DNA of 42,020 bases, taken from positions 1 through 42,020 of IMG/VR virus record IMGVR_UViG_3300012920_000091, one strand, 5' to 3'. Made by a program: the position numbers and the translations under genes. Positions 16,473 to 24,348 of the stretch are shown in pieces. The first letter of the stretch is position 1; every line of letters starts with the position of its first letter. Origin of the DNA: a virus. The notes under the pieces are model-generated. The model made no database searches, was not told where the DNA came from, and saw only the letters and a program-made list of their open reading frames with translations.

Positions 16473-18304
16473 TATGATGAAATAATTGTTGCAGTATTTT
16501 GAAAATCAGTATTAGCTGATGAAGCAGATTTACCTCCATCTAATTTGAGAATATAGTTTCTTAAAGGTCGAATAGTATCTTGATCAGCTGGAGTAACAGA
16601 TATTTGAACTTGACTACCAATTATAGCTGACATATTAACACCTACAATTGATACTACTCCTGTACTAGGATTATATGTACCAGCAGCATCTTGTATAACA
16701 GCTTGAGTTGTACTGTTAACTACTTGTAATTGAGTAGAATTTAATTTGTTTACTATAATAGCTTCTTGACCACTAAGTGTAAATCTTGATGATGTAACTA
16801 CTCTAACATTAGGATCAGCAGCTGCTATTGTTACAGGGAAATCAATATCATAATTTTTAACAGTATTTAAAGTTGGTGTAAACCGTCTTTGTATTTTTAC
16901 TGACATTTTAGAATCTAAGATAGCAGGAGATAATGCATCTATAGAAGTTAACAAAGTTGATTTACGAAATACTGAATCAAAGGTAGATAAATTATCTGTA
17001 AAAAATTGACCAATTGTATTATCAACATCTGTTTCAGTTGACTCAGACGAGTTTCCTGTTAGATCTGGATCAAAGTTAAATGTAGTTGAACATTCTAAAA
17101 ATATATCAACAGGATCAGTAAATTCTGTATCTATTGACATAATAGCTAAGTTGTTAGTAAGCTCAGTAACAATATTTCCTTTTACTTGTGTTTGTGTTGC
17201 AGCACTAATACCATCTTTAAATTTTAAACTAATAAAAACAGCTCCAAACTTTTTAGGTACGTTATCTTGTCCACCCCATGATGCAACATCTTCTATTGTT
17301 TCAGAAAAATGTTCTTTGATAAGAGCTTTATAATCTTCAGCTGTAACCATTCTTTGTTGAGAAGTAAATCCCATAGGAGCATTAAGTTTAATTGAAGCTA
17401 AACTTTCTTTTTCTGATCCACCAGCTGAGTTAGAAACAGTTGTAACAGATAAAGTATAACTAACTCCTCCTATACTTATAGTGTTAACCGCTTCAAAACT
17501 TGATATGTCATTAGGTTCTGTTCCGTTACCAGCTAAGTATGTAACAACTATTTTATTACCAGCTTCTGGAGCTTTTCCTAATATTCTTCCATCACTAAAA
17601 ATCATTTCATAAAATCCGTTAGGTGTTTCTCTAACAATAAACACAGTTGAAGTAGTATCAATTCTAACAGATTTATTAACATTAGTGTATGTTGTAGAAG
17701 TAGATGAAGTAGCTGTATCAAATACGCTTACAGTAATTGTTGCTGTGTCTATATTTGTATCAGGTATAACATATATTTGATCTTCAGTTGTTTCTCCTAC
17801 TAAAAATGTTTTAGTTTTCTTTGTGCCTTCTTTGATAGGGATAGAAGTACTACCAGCAGATGTCTTAAATGAAAATCCACCACTTCCATCATTAGCAGCT
17901 GAATATTGTTCTGTCGTTTGAAACGTATAAGATGTTTCACCTATTTGTCCAGTAAAACTTGAGAATGCTGGTAACGTAGCTGAAGAAGTAATTGTATCAG
18001 ATGTTGATGCAGATATTGTCACAGTAGCTTCAGCAACTGATTTTGATCGTGGAAAATATCCTAAGTTTTCTGCATGCGATACAACGGATGATCTTAATTG
18101 AGCTGAATTTAAAAACGATTCATTTACTGCTAAGTTAGCAATCAAACCATTAAGATGAGTATTGTAAGCTAACACATCTAATAAATTTGATAGTCCAGCA
18201 CCTTCAAAATCGTATCCTGTAAACTCTGATTTTTTTTGAAAAAAAGTTTTTAAATTAGTCTTGATTGTATCAAAATCAAGATCTGATGATCTTATTATAG
18301 CCAT
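16472..18304 (-). CDS. 6: Baseplate wedge protein gp6
   Basis: 610 aa, close to T4 gp6 (660 aa). The N-terminus DFDTIKTNLKTFFQKKSEFT, then DYEGAGLSNLLDVLAYNTHL-like residues (here YDFEGAGLSNLLDVLAYNTH) and NESFLNSAQLRSSVVSHAEN, is diagnostic of the gp6/J-like baseplate family. The central MVTAEDYKALIKEHF near residue 320 is the other conserved block. gp6 dimers join the wedges into the ring that surrounds the hub. The gene follows gp25 with no gap (stop TAA directly before ATG) and has an AGG ribosome site within the end of gp25. Confidence 0.95.
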   Translation of the reverse strand: MAIIRSSDLDFDTIKTNLKTFFQKKSEFTGYDFEGAGLSNLLDVLAYNTHLNGLIANLAVNESFLNSAQLRSSVVSHAENLGYFPRSKSVAEATVTISASTSDTITSSATLPAFSSFTGQIGETSYTFQTTEQYSAANDGSGGFSFKTSAGSTSIPIKEGTKKTKTFLVGETTEDQIYVIPDTNIDTATITVSVFDTATSSTSTTYTNVNKSVRIDTTSTVFIVRETPNGFYEMIFSDGRILGKAPEAGNKIVVTYLAGNGTEPNDISSFEAVNTISIGGVSYTLSVTTVSNSAGGSEKESLASIKLNAPMGFTSQQRMVTAEDYKALIKEHFSETIEDVASWGGQDNVPKKFGAVFISLKFKDGISAATQTQVKGNIVTELTNNLAIMSIDTEFTDPVDIFLECSTTFNFDPDLTGNSSESTETDVDNTIGQFFTDNLSTFDSVFRKSTLLTSIDALSPAILDSKMSVKIQRRFTPTLNTVKNYDIDFPVTIAAADPNVRVVTSSRFTLSGQEAIIVNKLNSTQLQVVNSTTQAVIQDAAGTYNPSTGVVSIVGVNMSAIIGSQVQISVTPADQDTIRPLRNYILKLDGGKSASSANTDFQNTATIISS

Positions 18305-18748
18305 TTATCTAAGCCTCGTTAGTGACACATTTAATGTTTCTGTTTCTTGTGACGCCAGAATTTGAAAAACTACATCTACATTTATTGAATGAAAATCTGG
18401 GGTCGAATTTACTTTAACATCTATTATAGATGCTCTTGGTTCTTCTGCTGATACAGATGAGATAATCATGTCTTTAATATCATCTTCATCAATATCAGTA
18501 TCAAGTGAAAATAACATTGCTTGAAGATTACCTCCAAATTCTGGATCAAAAGGTTTTTCAGTTTCATTAGTCATCAGTATGTTTTTGATAGACTGTTTCA
18601 CGGCAGCTGCATTTGTTTTCTTAAATATATCACCAGTTGTTTTCTTAGCAAACTTTAAATCAATATCAGAATATGTTCTCGTTTGAGACGAGATAATACT
18701 CTTAGTTGCTAAGTTACCATCTTCTATTGAAAACGCTTTTATGGGCAT
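18305..18748 (-). CDS. 25: Baseplate wedge protein gp25
   Basis: 147 aa, near T4 gp25 (132 aa). It has the GPW/gp25 lysozyme-like fold pattern: DLKFAKKTTGDIFKKTNAAA, then VKQSIKNILMTNETEKPFDP with EFGGNLQAMLF, followed by an acidic helix and a C-terminal beta pair. The NxxxEkPfxPxfGGnL block near residues 56-76 is the family signature. gp25 starts sheath assembly on the baseplate. The ribosome site AAAGGA precedes the ATG, and an exact TATAAATA lies about 19 bases further up, so gp25 opens the gp25-gp6-15450 transcription unit. Confidence 0.95.
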   Translation of the reverse strand: MPIKAFSIEDGNLATKSIISSQTRTYSDIDLKFAKKTTGDIFKKTNAAAVKQSIKNILMTNETEKPFDPEFGGNLQAMLFSLDTDIDEDDIKDMIISSVSAEEPRASIIDVKVNSTPDFHSINVDVVFQILASQETETLNVSLTRLR

Positions 18749-18766
18749 AGTAAAATCCTTTAGACC

Positions 18767-18774
18767 TATTTATA
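18767..18774 (-). promoter_or_regulatory. T4-type late promoter TATAAATA
   Basis: An exact TATAAATA lies on the minus strand in the 29-base gap between the gp5 stop and the gp25 start. It is placed so that transcription would begin just upstream of the AAAGGA ribosome site of gp25. Confidence 0.8.
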
Positions 18775-18777
18775 ACA

Positions 18778-19578
18778 TTAATCACCAATAAATACTGTTC
18801 CAGATCCAGTTTCAATTATATTAGAACCATCACTTCCAGAAATACCTGGTGGATCATCTCCCGTATCTGCTGTATCACCTTTACGTGCAGCTTTCTTTTC
18901 TTCATCTTCAGTATTTAAGAATATCTTTGGAGCATCTATTGTTATTTTCCCATCAGCTTTAATATTAAGATCACCAGTTACATGTAATTTATCATTACCA
19001 GTAACACTTCTCCATCCATTTTTATGTTGAGTTACAACATCTCCATTAGGATGCATTTCAACAAATGTACCTGATTTATGAAAGATATGAATACGTTCTG
19101 CATCTTTTGTATCATCTATTTCAATAACATGACCTGACTCAGTTGCATAAACATTATTGCTTGGATAAACAGCTGCATATGGAGATTCAGGTTCATCTAT
19201 AGTAGCATTTGGAGTTTTAGTAATTGTAGGTGTTCCACGAGCTAGTTGATTAGTAGATAAACCACCAGGTGATCCATCTTCAAATTTTGGCATTGATCCT
19301 AATACTAATGGAAGTTGTGAATTACTTCCATCTAAAAATACTCCAAATACCATAGCTCCTACTTTTATTCCAAGATTATTACCTAATCCATTTGTTCCAC
19401 CTTGTGTTATAGGAACAACGGTTTGTGCATAAGGTAGTTTACTATCTGGAATATCTTGTTGACTTTCTGAATGTATACCGTGAATCCTAACTTGTATTCT
19501 TCCAAGTTCAAGAGGATCGTCAATACTTTTTACATCTCCTAAAAACCAACGTGGGTTGTCTCCATAAAAATTACTCAT
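18778..19578 (-). CDS. 5: Baseplate hub spike gp5 without lysozyme domain, PAAR-like tip
   Basis: 266 aa, less than half of T4 gp5 (575 aa). Residues 1-100 are the gp5/VgrG OB-fold (WFLGDVKSIDDPLELGRIQV, KVGAMVFGVFLDGSNSQLPL, VLGSMPKFEDG). The T4 lysozyme domain is absent. From about residue 150 a beta-helix needle follows (HVIEIDDTKDAERIHIFHKS, VEMHPNGDVVTQHKNGW, LNIKADGKITIDAPKIFLN). The last 39 residues (KKAARKGDTADTG...IETGSGTVFIGD) look like a short PAAR repeat, which in other systems caps the spike as a separate protein. It is coupled to gp27 by an ATGA overlap, matching the gp27-gp5 hub partnership. Confidence 0.85.
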   Translation of the reverse strand: MSNFYGDNPRWFLGDVKSIDDPLELGRIQVRIHGIHSESQQDIPDSKLPYAQTVVPITQGGTNGLGNNLGIKVGAMVFGVFLDGSNSQLPLVLGSMPKFEDGSPGGLSTNQLARGTPTITKTPNATIDEPESPYAAVYPSNNVYATESGHVIEIDDTKDAERIHIFHKSGTFVEMHPNGDVVTQHKNGWRSVTGNDKLHVTGDLNIKADGKITIDAPKIFLNTEDEEKKAARKGDTADTGDDPPGISGSDGSNIIETGSGTVFIGD

Positions 19579-20906
19579 CTTTGATCCATATTAGCTAATT
19601 TTACACCTGTCATTACCATATCATACTTTTCTTTTTTAAACATATGTCTTGTAGCATATATTAAATAACTTCCAGATTTATTTCTGTCTAATTTATCAAC
19701 AGATGCTTCTGTATTTGTAAAACTATTTAAAAACTCTATTTGTAAATTATTACCTATAGTATAGTGTCCATCACCTTGTAAAAAATGATTTCCACTAATA
19801 GTTATAGTAAGAGGTGTTTTCATTAAAATATTATGTATTGCATTTACTTTTGCATTTAACTTATATTCACTTATTGTTTTTGATTCATTATATGACACAA
19901 TGTGTTCATTGTTTGTTTTAAAAGCATTAGATCCTCCAATAAGACTTATTTTTTTACTTTTATATTTACTAAACCGTTTACCATTATGTTCAAACAAAGG
20001 TGATATTGTCATATTCCTTTGTCTCCTAGGAAGTTTTGCTGATACTGGTTTTATAACATCTTCTATAACATCAAAATTAAATGTGTTCTTTTTATTCGTT
20101 AATGTATCAATATACTGTATTTCTGATCCTATATTACCTCTTAGGATAAAGTCTAATAACCCGTTTGATTCTTCAAAGCGATGTTGTTTTATTATTCTAT
20201 CTACAGCAGCTGGATCATCATTTTGCAAAGATGCAGGCATTCTACGAAATGGTGTATTAGAATTAATAGCTTCTTGATTGAGTAATAAATCTAGATCAGC
20301 AAATAATAACACATCTGTGAAGAGAGTAGAAAATAAACAATAAGGATATCCTAAGTCGGTTGACATTGTATCACGTAACCACTGCATAGCTGTTATTGGA
20401 TCCATATTTGGAACAATAACATTCATAGGTTTACTAGTTGAAGCAGTAGTTATTATATCTCTATTTAAATATTCTTTTGCTATTTTTTTAATAATATCAA
20501 TTGGAGCTCCACTATAATATCTACTAATGTTTTGAAGTTTAGAAATATAAAAACAATCTTCTACTAAATTTAAAGATATAACTTCAGTATTATCATTTAC
20601 TTTTTTAATTTTTTCTATACTTTCAATATAAAAAGTTTTTTTAATTTTCCTAGCTAAAGGATTGGTAACTTTTATTTCAATTGAAATTTTCTCTCCACCT
20701 TGAATATCAAACCTGGCTAATAAATTATCATTATCAATAAACAATAGGTCTGCAGTTAGATATGATTGGTTAAGTGATTCATATATTTCAATATCAGTTA
20801 CTACATTTCTAAGATCTACTGTTATATCTGTTCTATCAGATTGTAATACAATAGATTCAAAAATAAAATCAGATACATTATGAGGTTGTGTTTTTTCTCC
20901 AATCAT
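19575..20906 (-). CDS. 27: Baseplate hub protein gp27-like
   Basis: 443 aa; T4 gp27 is 391 aa. The N-terminal third has the tube-like beta domain (SDRTDITVDLRNVVTDIEIY, ESLNQSYLTADLLFIDNDNL, KTFYIESIEKIKKVNDNTEV). The middle has the helical segment GAPIDIIKKIAKEYL and MDPITAMQWLRDTMSTDLGY. The end, GSYLIYATRHMFKKEKYDMV, resembles hub proteins of the gpD/gp27 family, which close on a late strand next to the spike. It lies between gp53 and gp5, sharing one base with gp53 (TAATG) and an ATGA with gp5. The gp27 trimer should hold the gp5 spike. Confidence 0.75.
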   Translation of the reverse strand: MIGEKTQPHNVSDFIFESIVLQSDRTDITVDLRNVVTDIEIYESLNQSYLTADLLFIDNDNLLARFDIQGGEKISIEIKVTNPLARKIKKTFYIESIEKIKKVNDNTEVISLNLVEDCFYISKLQNISRYYSGAPIDIIKKIAKEYLNRDIITTASTSKPMNVIVPNMDPITAMQWLRDTMSTDLGYPYCLFSTLFTDVLLFADLDLLLNQEAINSNTPFRRMPASLQNDDPAAVDRIIKQHRFEESNGLLDFILRGNIGSEIQYIDTLTNKKNTFNFDVIEDVIKPVSAKLPRRQRNMTISPLFEHNGKRFSKYKSKKISLIGGSNAFKTNNEHIVSYNESKTISEYKLNAKVNAIHNILMKTPLTITISGNHFLQGDGHYTIGNNLQIEFLNSFTNTEASVDKLDRNKSGSYLIYATRHMFKKEKYDMVMTGVKLANMDQR

Positions 20907-21640
20907 TAACTAGAAACCGCTTCATTAAATGAATCAACAACTGTCTGTATAAGATCAGGTTTAAAAACTCTTATTTGTCTAAGATTATTATTTTGAGTAT
21001 GTAATCTATCTAAGTATGTTATTGGAGTATATTCAGCTGGAGGAGCTAGTGTTGGGTCAATATCTTGAATTACTTTATTAGCATCTTCATAATGATGAAC
21101 AGATAAATGTTCTTGTGTAATAGAATTTATTACAATAGTATTTGTAGTTCCAGTTACTTCTAATAATTCACTAGCTTGAAAAGGTCCATTATTAATATTT
21201 GTAATAACTAATTGACCTAAATCTAAATATCTATGAATAATGGTTGCTGTAGCTCCAGAAGATCTTCCAGTAATAACATCAGATGTTTTAAAGAATCCTT
21301 TTACATCTCCAAGTGAACTTCTTGTAGTAATAACTGTATTAGGATAATCTTTTTTAGCTTTTTCTAATACATTTGCTCTAGTTATTGGCCATCCTTGTTC
21401 TCTAATTTTATCATTCAGTAAATAAAATGTCCAATGATAATTAGCTGTTCCATATAATCTAAAAGATGTCTGATCTGGTCTTTCATTTTCTATAAGATTA
21501 ATATCTGTATACACAGATGTTTCATCTTTTATTTGATCAACAACATCGGCATAAACAGCTAAATTTTGAAAATTATCAGTAGTAGATTCATTACCAAATT
21601 TGTAATCTATTGATGGAAAGTTAGTAAAAAAGTTTGACAT
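20906..21640 (-). CDS. 53: Baseplate wedge protein gp53 with an inserted beta domain
   Basis: 244 aa against 196 aa in T4. The N-terminal block FFTNFPSIDYKFGNESTTDN and the core FRLYGTANYHWTFYLLNDKI, REQGWPITRANVLEKAKKDY are the gp53 signature. Residues about 108-175 are an insertion rich in beta structure (FFKTSDVITGRSSGATATII, GPFQASELLEVTGTTN). Its pattern of GxSSGAxAxI is seen, from memory, in other tail proteins of marine phages. The C-terminal helix (DRLHTQNNNLRQIRVFKPDL) is as in gp53. The GGAGGT ribosome site for this gene lies inside the last codons of gp48. Confidence 0.9.
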   Translation of the reverse strand: MSNFFTNFPSIDYKFGNESTTDNFQNLAVYADVVDQIKDETSVYTDINLIENERPDQTSFRLYGTANYHWTFYLLNDKIREQGWPITRANVLEKAKKDYPNTVITTRSSLGDVKGFFKTSDVITGRSSGATATIIHRYLDLGQLVITNINNGPFQASELLEVTGTTNTIVINSITQEHLSVHHYEDANKVIQDIDPTLAPPAEYTPITYLDRLHTQNNNLRQIRVFKPDLIQTVVDSFNEAVSS

Positions 21641-22683
21641 TATACACCTCCAACAACATCAGTATTTGGGTTAGCATCTAAATTCATAGCTGATGCTGCT
21701 TCTTCTTCTTGTCTAAATGAAGGTCGTTTATTTGTCATATCATAAAATGACTCATTATCTTCATTCATTACATCAGACTTATCAAGAGTTTTGTATTCAG
21801 TAAATGCTAAATTTAAATCTATCTCACTTGGTGATCCATCTGCATGAAATGTTTGTAATGTAGGATTGTAAGATGTTCGTACACTTCTAAGGAATGACAT
21901 TTTTATTGGAGTACCAATGTTTTGAAACATTCCTCCAACACCAGATCTTAACTTAATTTTAAACATATTAGGATATCTATAACCAGCTCTAACACCACCA
22001 ATTTCAATACTTTCAGGATATGCATGTTTTCTAAAAAACTTAATAATTGATTTTACTTGTCTAGATTCTTGTGCACTTTTAGGAATAAATTTAAAACTAA
22101 ATGCAAATTCTCTAACTGTTACACCATTAAAAGTTGTACGTATATTAGGATTAACTGTAACTCGAGTTGCTAATCTAACAGCATTTCTAATTCCATCAAC
22201 AGGAATAAATTGAGAAGCTCTTGATATAGCTAATCTAGCTGCATCACCTTCTCGTCCTCTAAACAAATCTAAAACACTTTGACCCATTGCTGATATTCCT
22301 TGTTGCAATGCACCCATTGTTCCCATTCCTGCATTCATAGCACCTAATGTAGCTGCACCAGCTATACCTAATTGTGATGTATTATCATATTGAAAACCAT
22401 CAGCAACTTCAAATGGTACTTGCATATGTAATTTTACAGATTCACCTGGTATAGGTTTAACTTTGAGAGGTGAAAGTTTTGCATCAGCAGCTTTGAATGA
22501 TATTTTTCCTTTTGCTTTTTCTCTTGCAGCTTCACTATCTGTAAAATCTAATGTTGTAAAAATATCTTTTAAAAATGTTCCGCTAATTTGTGCCCCAGGA
22601 GGAGTAACCTTATATGCTTGAAACATTACATGTTGTCTGAGGATATCTGGATCATCAACTAAGGGATATTGTAAACCGGCCAT
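21640..22683 (-). CDS. 48: Baseplate tail-tube cap gp48
   Basis: 347 aa; T4 gp48 is 364 aa. Diagnostic blocks are VTVREFAFSFKFIPKSAQES, RQVKSIIKFFRKHAYPES near residues 190-225, then GYRYPNMFKIKLRSG and PIKMSFLRSVRTSYNPTLQT. A glycine/alanine-rich hydrophobic stretch (GIAGAATLGAMNAGMGTMGA) lies near residues 105-125. The C-terminus AMNLDANPNTDVVGGV resembles the end of the DUF4815 protein. gp48 binds the hub and is the platform on which the tail tube starts. It has a TAGGA ribosome site and an exact TATAAATA 40 bases upstream, so it is the first gene of the gp48-gp53-gp27-gp5 unit. Confidence 0.85.
   Translation of the reverse strand: MAGLQYPLVDDPDILRQHVMFQAYKVTPPGAQISGTFLKDIFTTLDFTDSEAAREKAKGKISFKAADAKLSPLKVKPIPGESVKLHMQVPFEVADGFQYDNTSQLGIAGAATLGAMNAGMGTMGALQQGISAMGQSVLDLFRGREGDAARLAISRASQFIPVDGIRNAVRLATRVTVNPNIRTTFNGVTVREFAFSFKFIPKSAQESRQVKSIIKFFRKHAYPESIEIGGVRAGYRYPNMFKIKLRSGVGGMFQNIGTPIKMSFLRSVRTSYNPTLQTFHADGSPSEIDLNLAFTEYKTLDKSDVMNEDNESFYDMTNKRPSFRQEEEAASAMNLDANPNTDVVGGV
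21641..21692 (-). repeat. Shared C-terminal cassette, copy in the gp48 gene
   Basis: This is the partner of the copy at the 3' end of the DUF4815 gene. It encodes AMNLDANPNTDVVGGV and the same GGAGGTGTATAATG junction into the gp53 start. Confidence 0.7.
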
Positions 22684-22699
22684 ATGTATTTTCCTATCT

Positions 22700-22707
22700 A
22701 ATAAATA
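22700..22707 (+). promoter_or_regulatory. Possible late promoter AATAAATA for the plus-strand tail unit
   Basis: One mismatch from TATAAATA, 30 bases upstream of the gp4 start on the plus strand and inside the 53-base divergent gap. It is the best plus-strand late-promoter candidate for the gp4 to tape-measure genes, but a single octamer with a mismatch is weak in AT-rich DNA. Confidence 0.4.
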
Positions 22708-22722
22708 GTATTAACTAAAACC

Positions 22723-22730
22723 TATTTATA
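22723..22730 (-). promoter_or_regulatory. T4-type late promoter TATAAATA
   Basis: An exact TATAAATA on the minus strand, 40 bases before the gp48 ATG, in the 53-base gap between the divergent gp48 and gp4 genes. Together with the octamers at 18767 and 15447 it would drive the late baseplate block. Confidence 0.75.
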
Positions 22731-22736
22731 ATTAAA

Positions 22737-23240
22737 ATGGCACATTCTGGACACTATAAAGTAAAGAACATTAAGAAGTATAGAGGAGATTATACCAATG
22801 TAGTATATAGATCTATGTGGGAACGGCATGTTTTTAGTTGGTGTGATAATAATCCTAAAGTAAAACTATGGAGTTCAGAAGAAATAATAATCCCATATTA
22901 CTTTGATGTAGATAAAAGATATCATAGATATTTTCCTGATTTAAAAATTGTATTTGAAAACAAGACAGTACTTGTAGAAATTAAACCTGAAAAAGAGACT
23001 ATTCCTCCTATAGGTCAAAAGAGAACAAAGCAATATATTAAAGAAGGAATTACGTATGTAAAGAATATGAACAAATGGGAAGCTGCAAATAATTTTTGTA
23101 AAGATCGTGGATGGGATTTTCAAATATGGACTGAAAAGACATTACAAGAAATGAAGTTATTACAAAAACCAGTACCTGGTAAATTAAAACCGCTAAAACG
23201 TCTTGCACCATATCGTAAAAAGACTAAGAAAAGAGTATAA
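22737..23240 (+). CDS. 4: Head completion protein gp4
   Basis: 167 aa, near T4 gp4 (also called gp50/65, about 150 aa). The signature NVVYRSMWERHVFSWCDNNP, KVKLWSSEEIIIPYYFDVDK, RYHRYFPDLKI and TVLVEIKPEKE runs through residues 20-85. The layout of E, D and E-x-K resembles PD-(D/E)xK nucleases. T4 gp4 acts on filled heads before tails are joined. No ribosome site is seen upstream of the ATG, although the protein start agrees with the family. It is the first gene of the plus-strand tail unit and diverges from gp48. Confidence 0.9.
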   Translation: MAHSGHYKVKNIKKYRGDYTNVVYRSMWERHVFSWCDNNPKVKLWSSEEIIIPYYFDVDKRYHRYFPDLKIVFENKTVLVEIKPEKETIPPIGQKRTKQYIKEGITYVKNMNKWEAANNFCKDRGWDFQIWTEKTLQEMKLLQKPVPGKLKPLKRLAPYRKKTKKRV

Positions 23241-23243
23241 ATA
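23236..23243 (+). promoter_or_regulatory. Exact TATAAATA immediately before the gene at 23249
   Basis: The octamer overlaps the gp4 stop codon and ends 5 bases before the next ATG. A T4-type late start is usually 5-7 bases past the octamer, so transcription would begin at or within a base or two of the ATG and give a leaderless message. It may also be a chance match. Confidence 0.4.
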
Positions 23244-23248
23244 CAACC

Positions 23249-23779
23249 ATGAGTAACTTATTTAAACAGTTAGAGATTGAAGCATTTCGTGCAGGAATAA
23301 CTCCTCGTACAAAAGAATCAATTGCATGGTTTAGAAAAAAAGCTACTCAGTTGGGAAAGATCAGTAGATTAAACTTAATGCAAGAAGAAGAAGTATCATT
23401 ACAAGCTCGTCCTAGAACTGGAGCTGGAGAAATGTATATGTTCTTTTATGATGCTAAGTATAAAGATACATTACCTTACTATGATGCATTCCCATTAGTT
23501 ATTATGATGGGTCCAGCTCAAGGTGGATTCTATGGATTAAATTTACATTATCTTTCTCCCATAATTAGAGCTAAAGCTCTTGATGCATTACTAGGAGAAG
23601 GAAGTGTTCCTGGTAAATACATTAAACCAACTATACATAGATATTTAAGAAAACATGTACGAAGTAGATTTGCTTTAGTTGATAAACCTGAATGGGAAAT
23701 AGCAACATTTCTTCCAACAGCTGATTGGAGAGGTACAAGTGCTCCTAAAGTGTATAGTGATTCAAGAAAGAAAATGTAA
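23249..23779 (+). CDS. Conserved marine-myovirus protein of unknown function
   Basis: 176 aa. The N-terminus is helical and basic (FKQLEIEAFRAGITPRTKES, IAWFRKKATQLGKISR). A hydrophobic, aromatic core follows (GEMYMFFYDAKYKDTLPYYD, AFPLVIMMGPAQGGFYGLNL, HYLSPIIRAKALDALL), then a basic C-terminal region with WEIATFLPTADWRG. I recall similar proteins next to gp4 in marine T4-like phages but no defined role. T4 gp3 (tail completion) has the same length, yet I see no motif that supports that identity. It begins 8 bases after gp4 without a Shine-Dalgarno sequence and ends in a TAATG overlap with the next gene. Confidence 0.75.
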   Translation: MSNLFKQLEIEAFRAGITPRTKESIAWFRKKATQLGKISRLNLMQEEEVSLQARPRTGAGEMYMFFYDAKYKDTLPYYDAFPLVIMMGPAQGGFYGLNLHYLSPIIRAKALDALLGEGSVPGKYIKPTIHRYLRKHVRSRFALVDKPEWEIATFLPTADWRGTSAPKVYSDSRKKM

Positions 23780-24339
23780 TGGTAGTATCAATAGATGATT
23801 TAAAAAGTGTTGTTAACAAAAGAAATGGATTAGCCAAACAAAATCAATTTATGGTACAATTACCAGCTATTGGTGGTATAAGTTCTTCAGAATTAAATTT
23901 ATTGTGTTCGAGAGTTTCATTACCTGGCAAACAAATTTTAACACATGATCGTAGAATAAACATGCAGTTTGAAAAGATAGCTTATGGATATGCTGTTGAT
24001 GAAGTAGCAATGTCTTTTTATTTATTAAACGATTATGGACCAAGAAAATATTTTGATAACTGGAGATCAACTATTCTTAATGAGGATACATTTACAGTTG
24101 GATACAAGCAAGATTATTCATTTGCTGTTAAAATATTTCAATTAAAAAAACCTTTTTCTCTTCAAGCCTCTTTTGGCAAAATTAATATTAGTTATACTTC
24201 ACCAACAGATATTGTTTATGCTGTTGAGTTGAGAGATGCATTTCCTACATCAATACAACAGATTGACTTTTCAAATGAAATGGATGGTTTGTTAGAAGTA
24301 ACAGTAGGAATGTCATATACAAATTGGAAAAGTATATAG
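23779..24339 (+). CDS. Tail-tube-fold protein (gp19/gp54-like)
   Basis: 186 aa. The order of features fits the tail tube family: an N-terminal QNQFMVQLP strand, SSELNLLCSRVSLPGKQILT near residues 35-54, an aromatic IAYGYAVDEVAMSFYLLND block, then YGPRKYFDNWRSTILN near 85-100, and beta strands to the end (DIVYAVELRDAFPTSIQQID). The LxxxCxxVxLPG and RxxFxxW blocks are typical of gp19-like tube subunits. Its position before gp26 and the tape measure suggests a tube initiator such as gp54 rather than the main tube protein, but size favours a gp19-like fold. It overlaps the upstream stop by one base. Confidence 0.6.
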   Translation: MVVSIDDLKSVVNKRNGLAKQNQFMVQLPAIGGISSSELNLLCSRVSLPGKQILTHDRRINMQFEKIAYGYAVDEVAMSFYLLNDYGPRKYFDNWRSTILNEDTFTVGYKQDYSFAVKIFQLKKPFSLQASFGKINISYTSPTDIVYAVELRDAFPTSIQQIDFSNEMDGLLEVTVGMSYTNWKSI

Positions 24340-24348
24340 GAGTTTATT

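Noticed and set aside
19900-20277. Open frame of 125 codons on the plus strand
   Set aside because: It is antisense to gp27, which has a clear family pattern and coupled starts and stops; the frame has no ribosome site and an odd composition.
23249-23779. Identity of the 176-aa protein as tail-completion protein gp3
   Set aside because: The length equals T4 gp3, but no shared motif was recognised and the gene context is not decisive.
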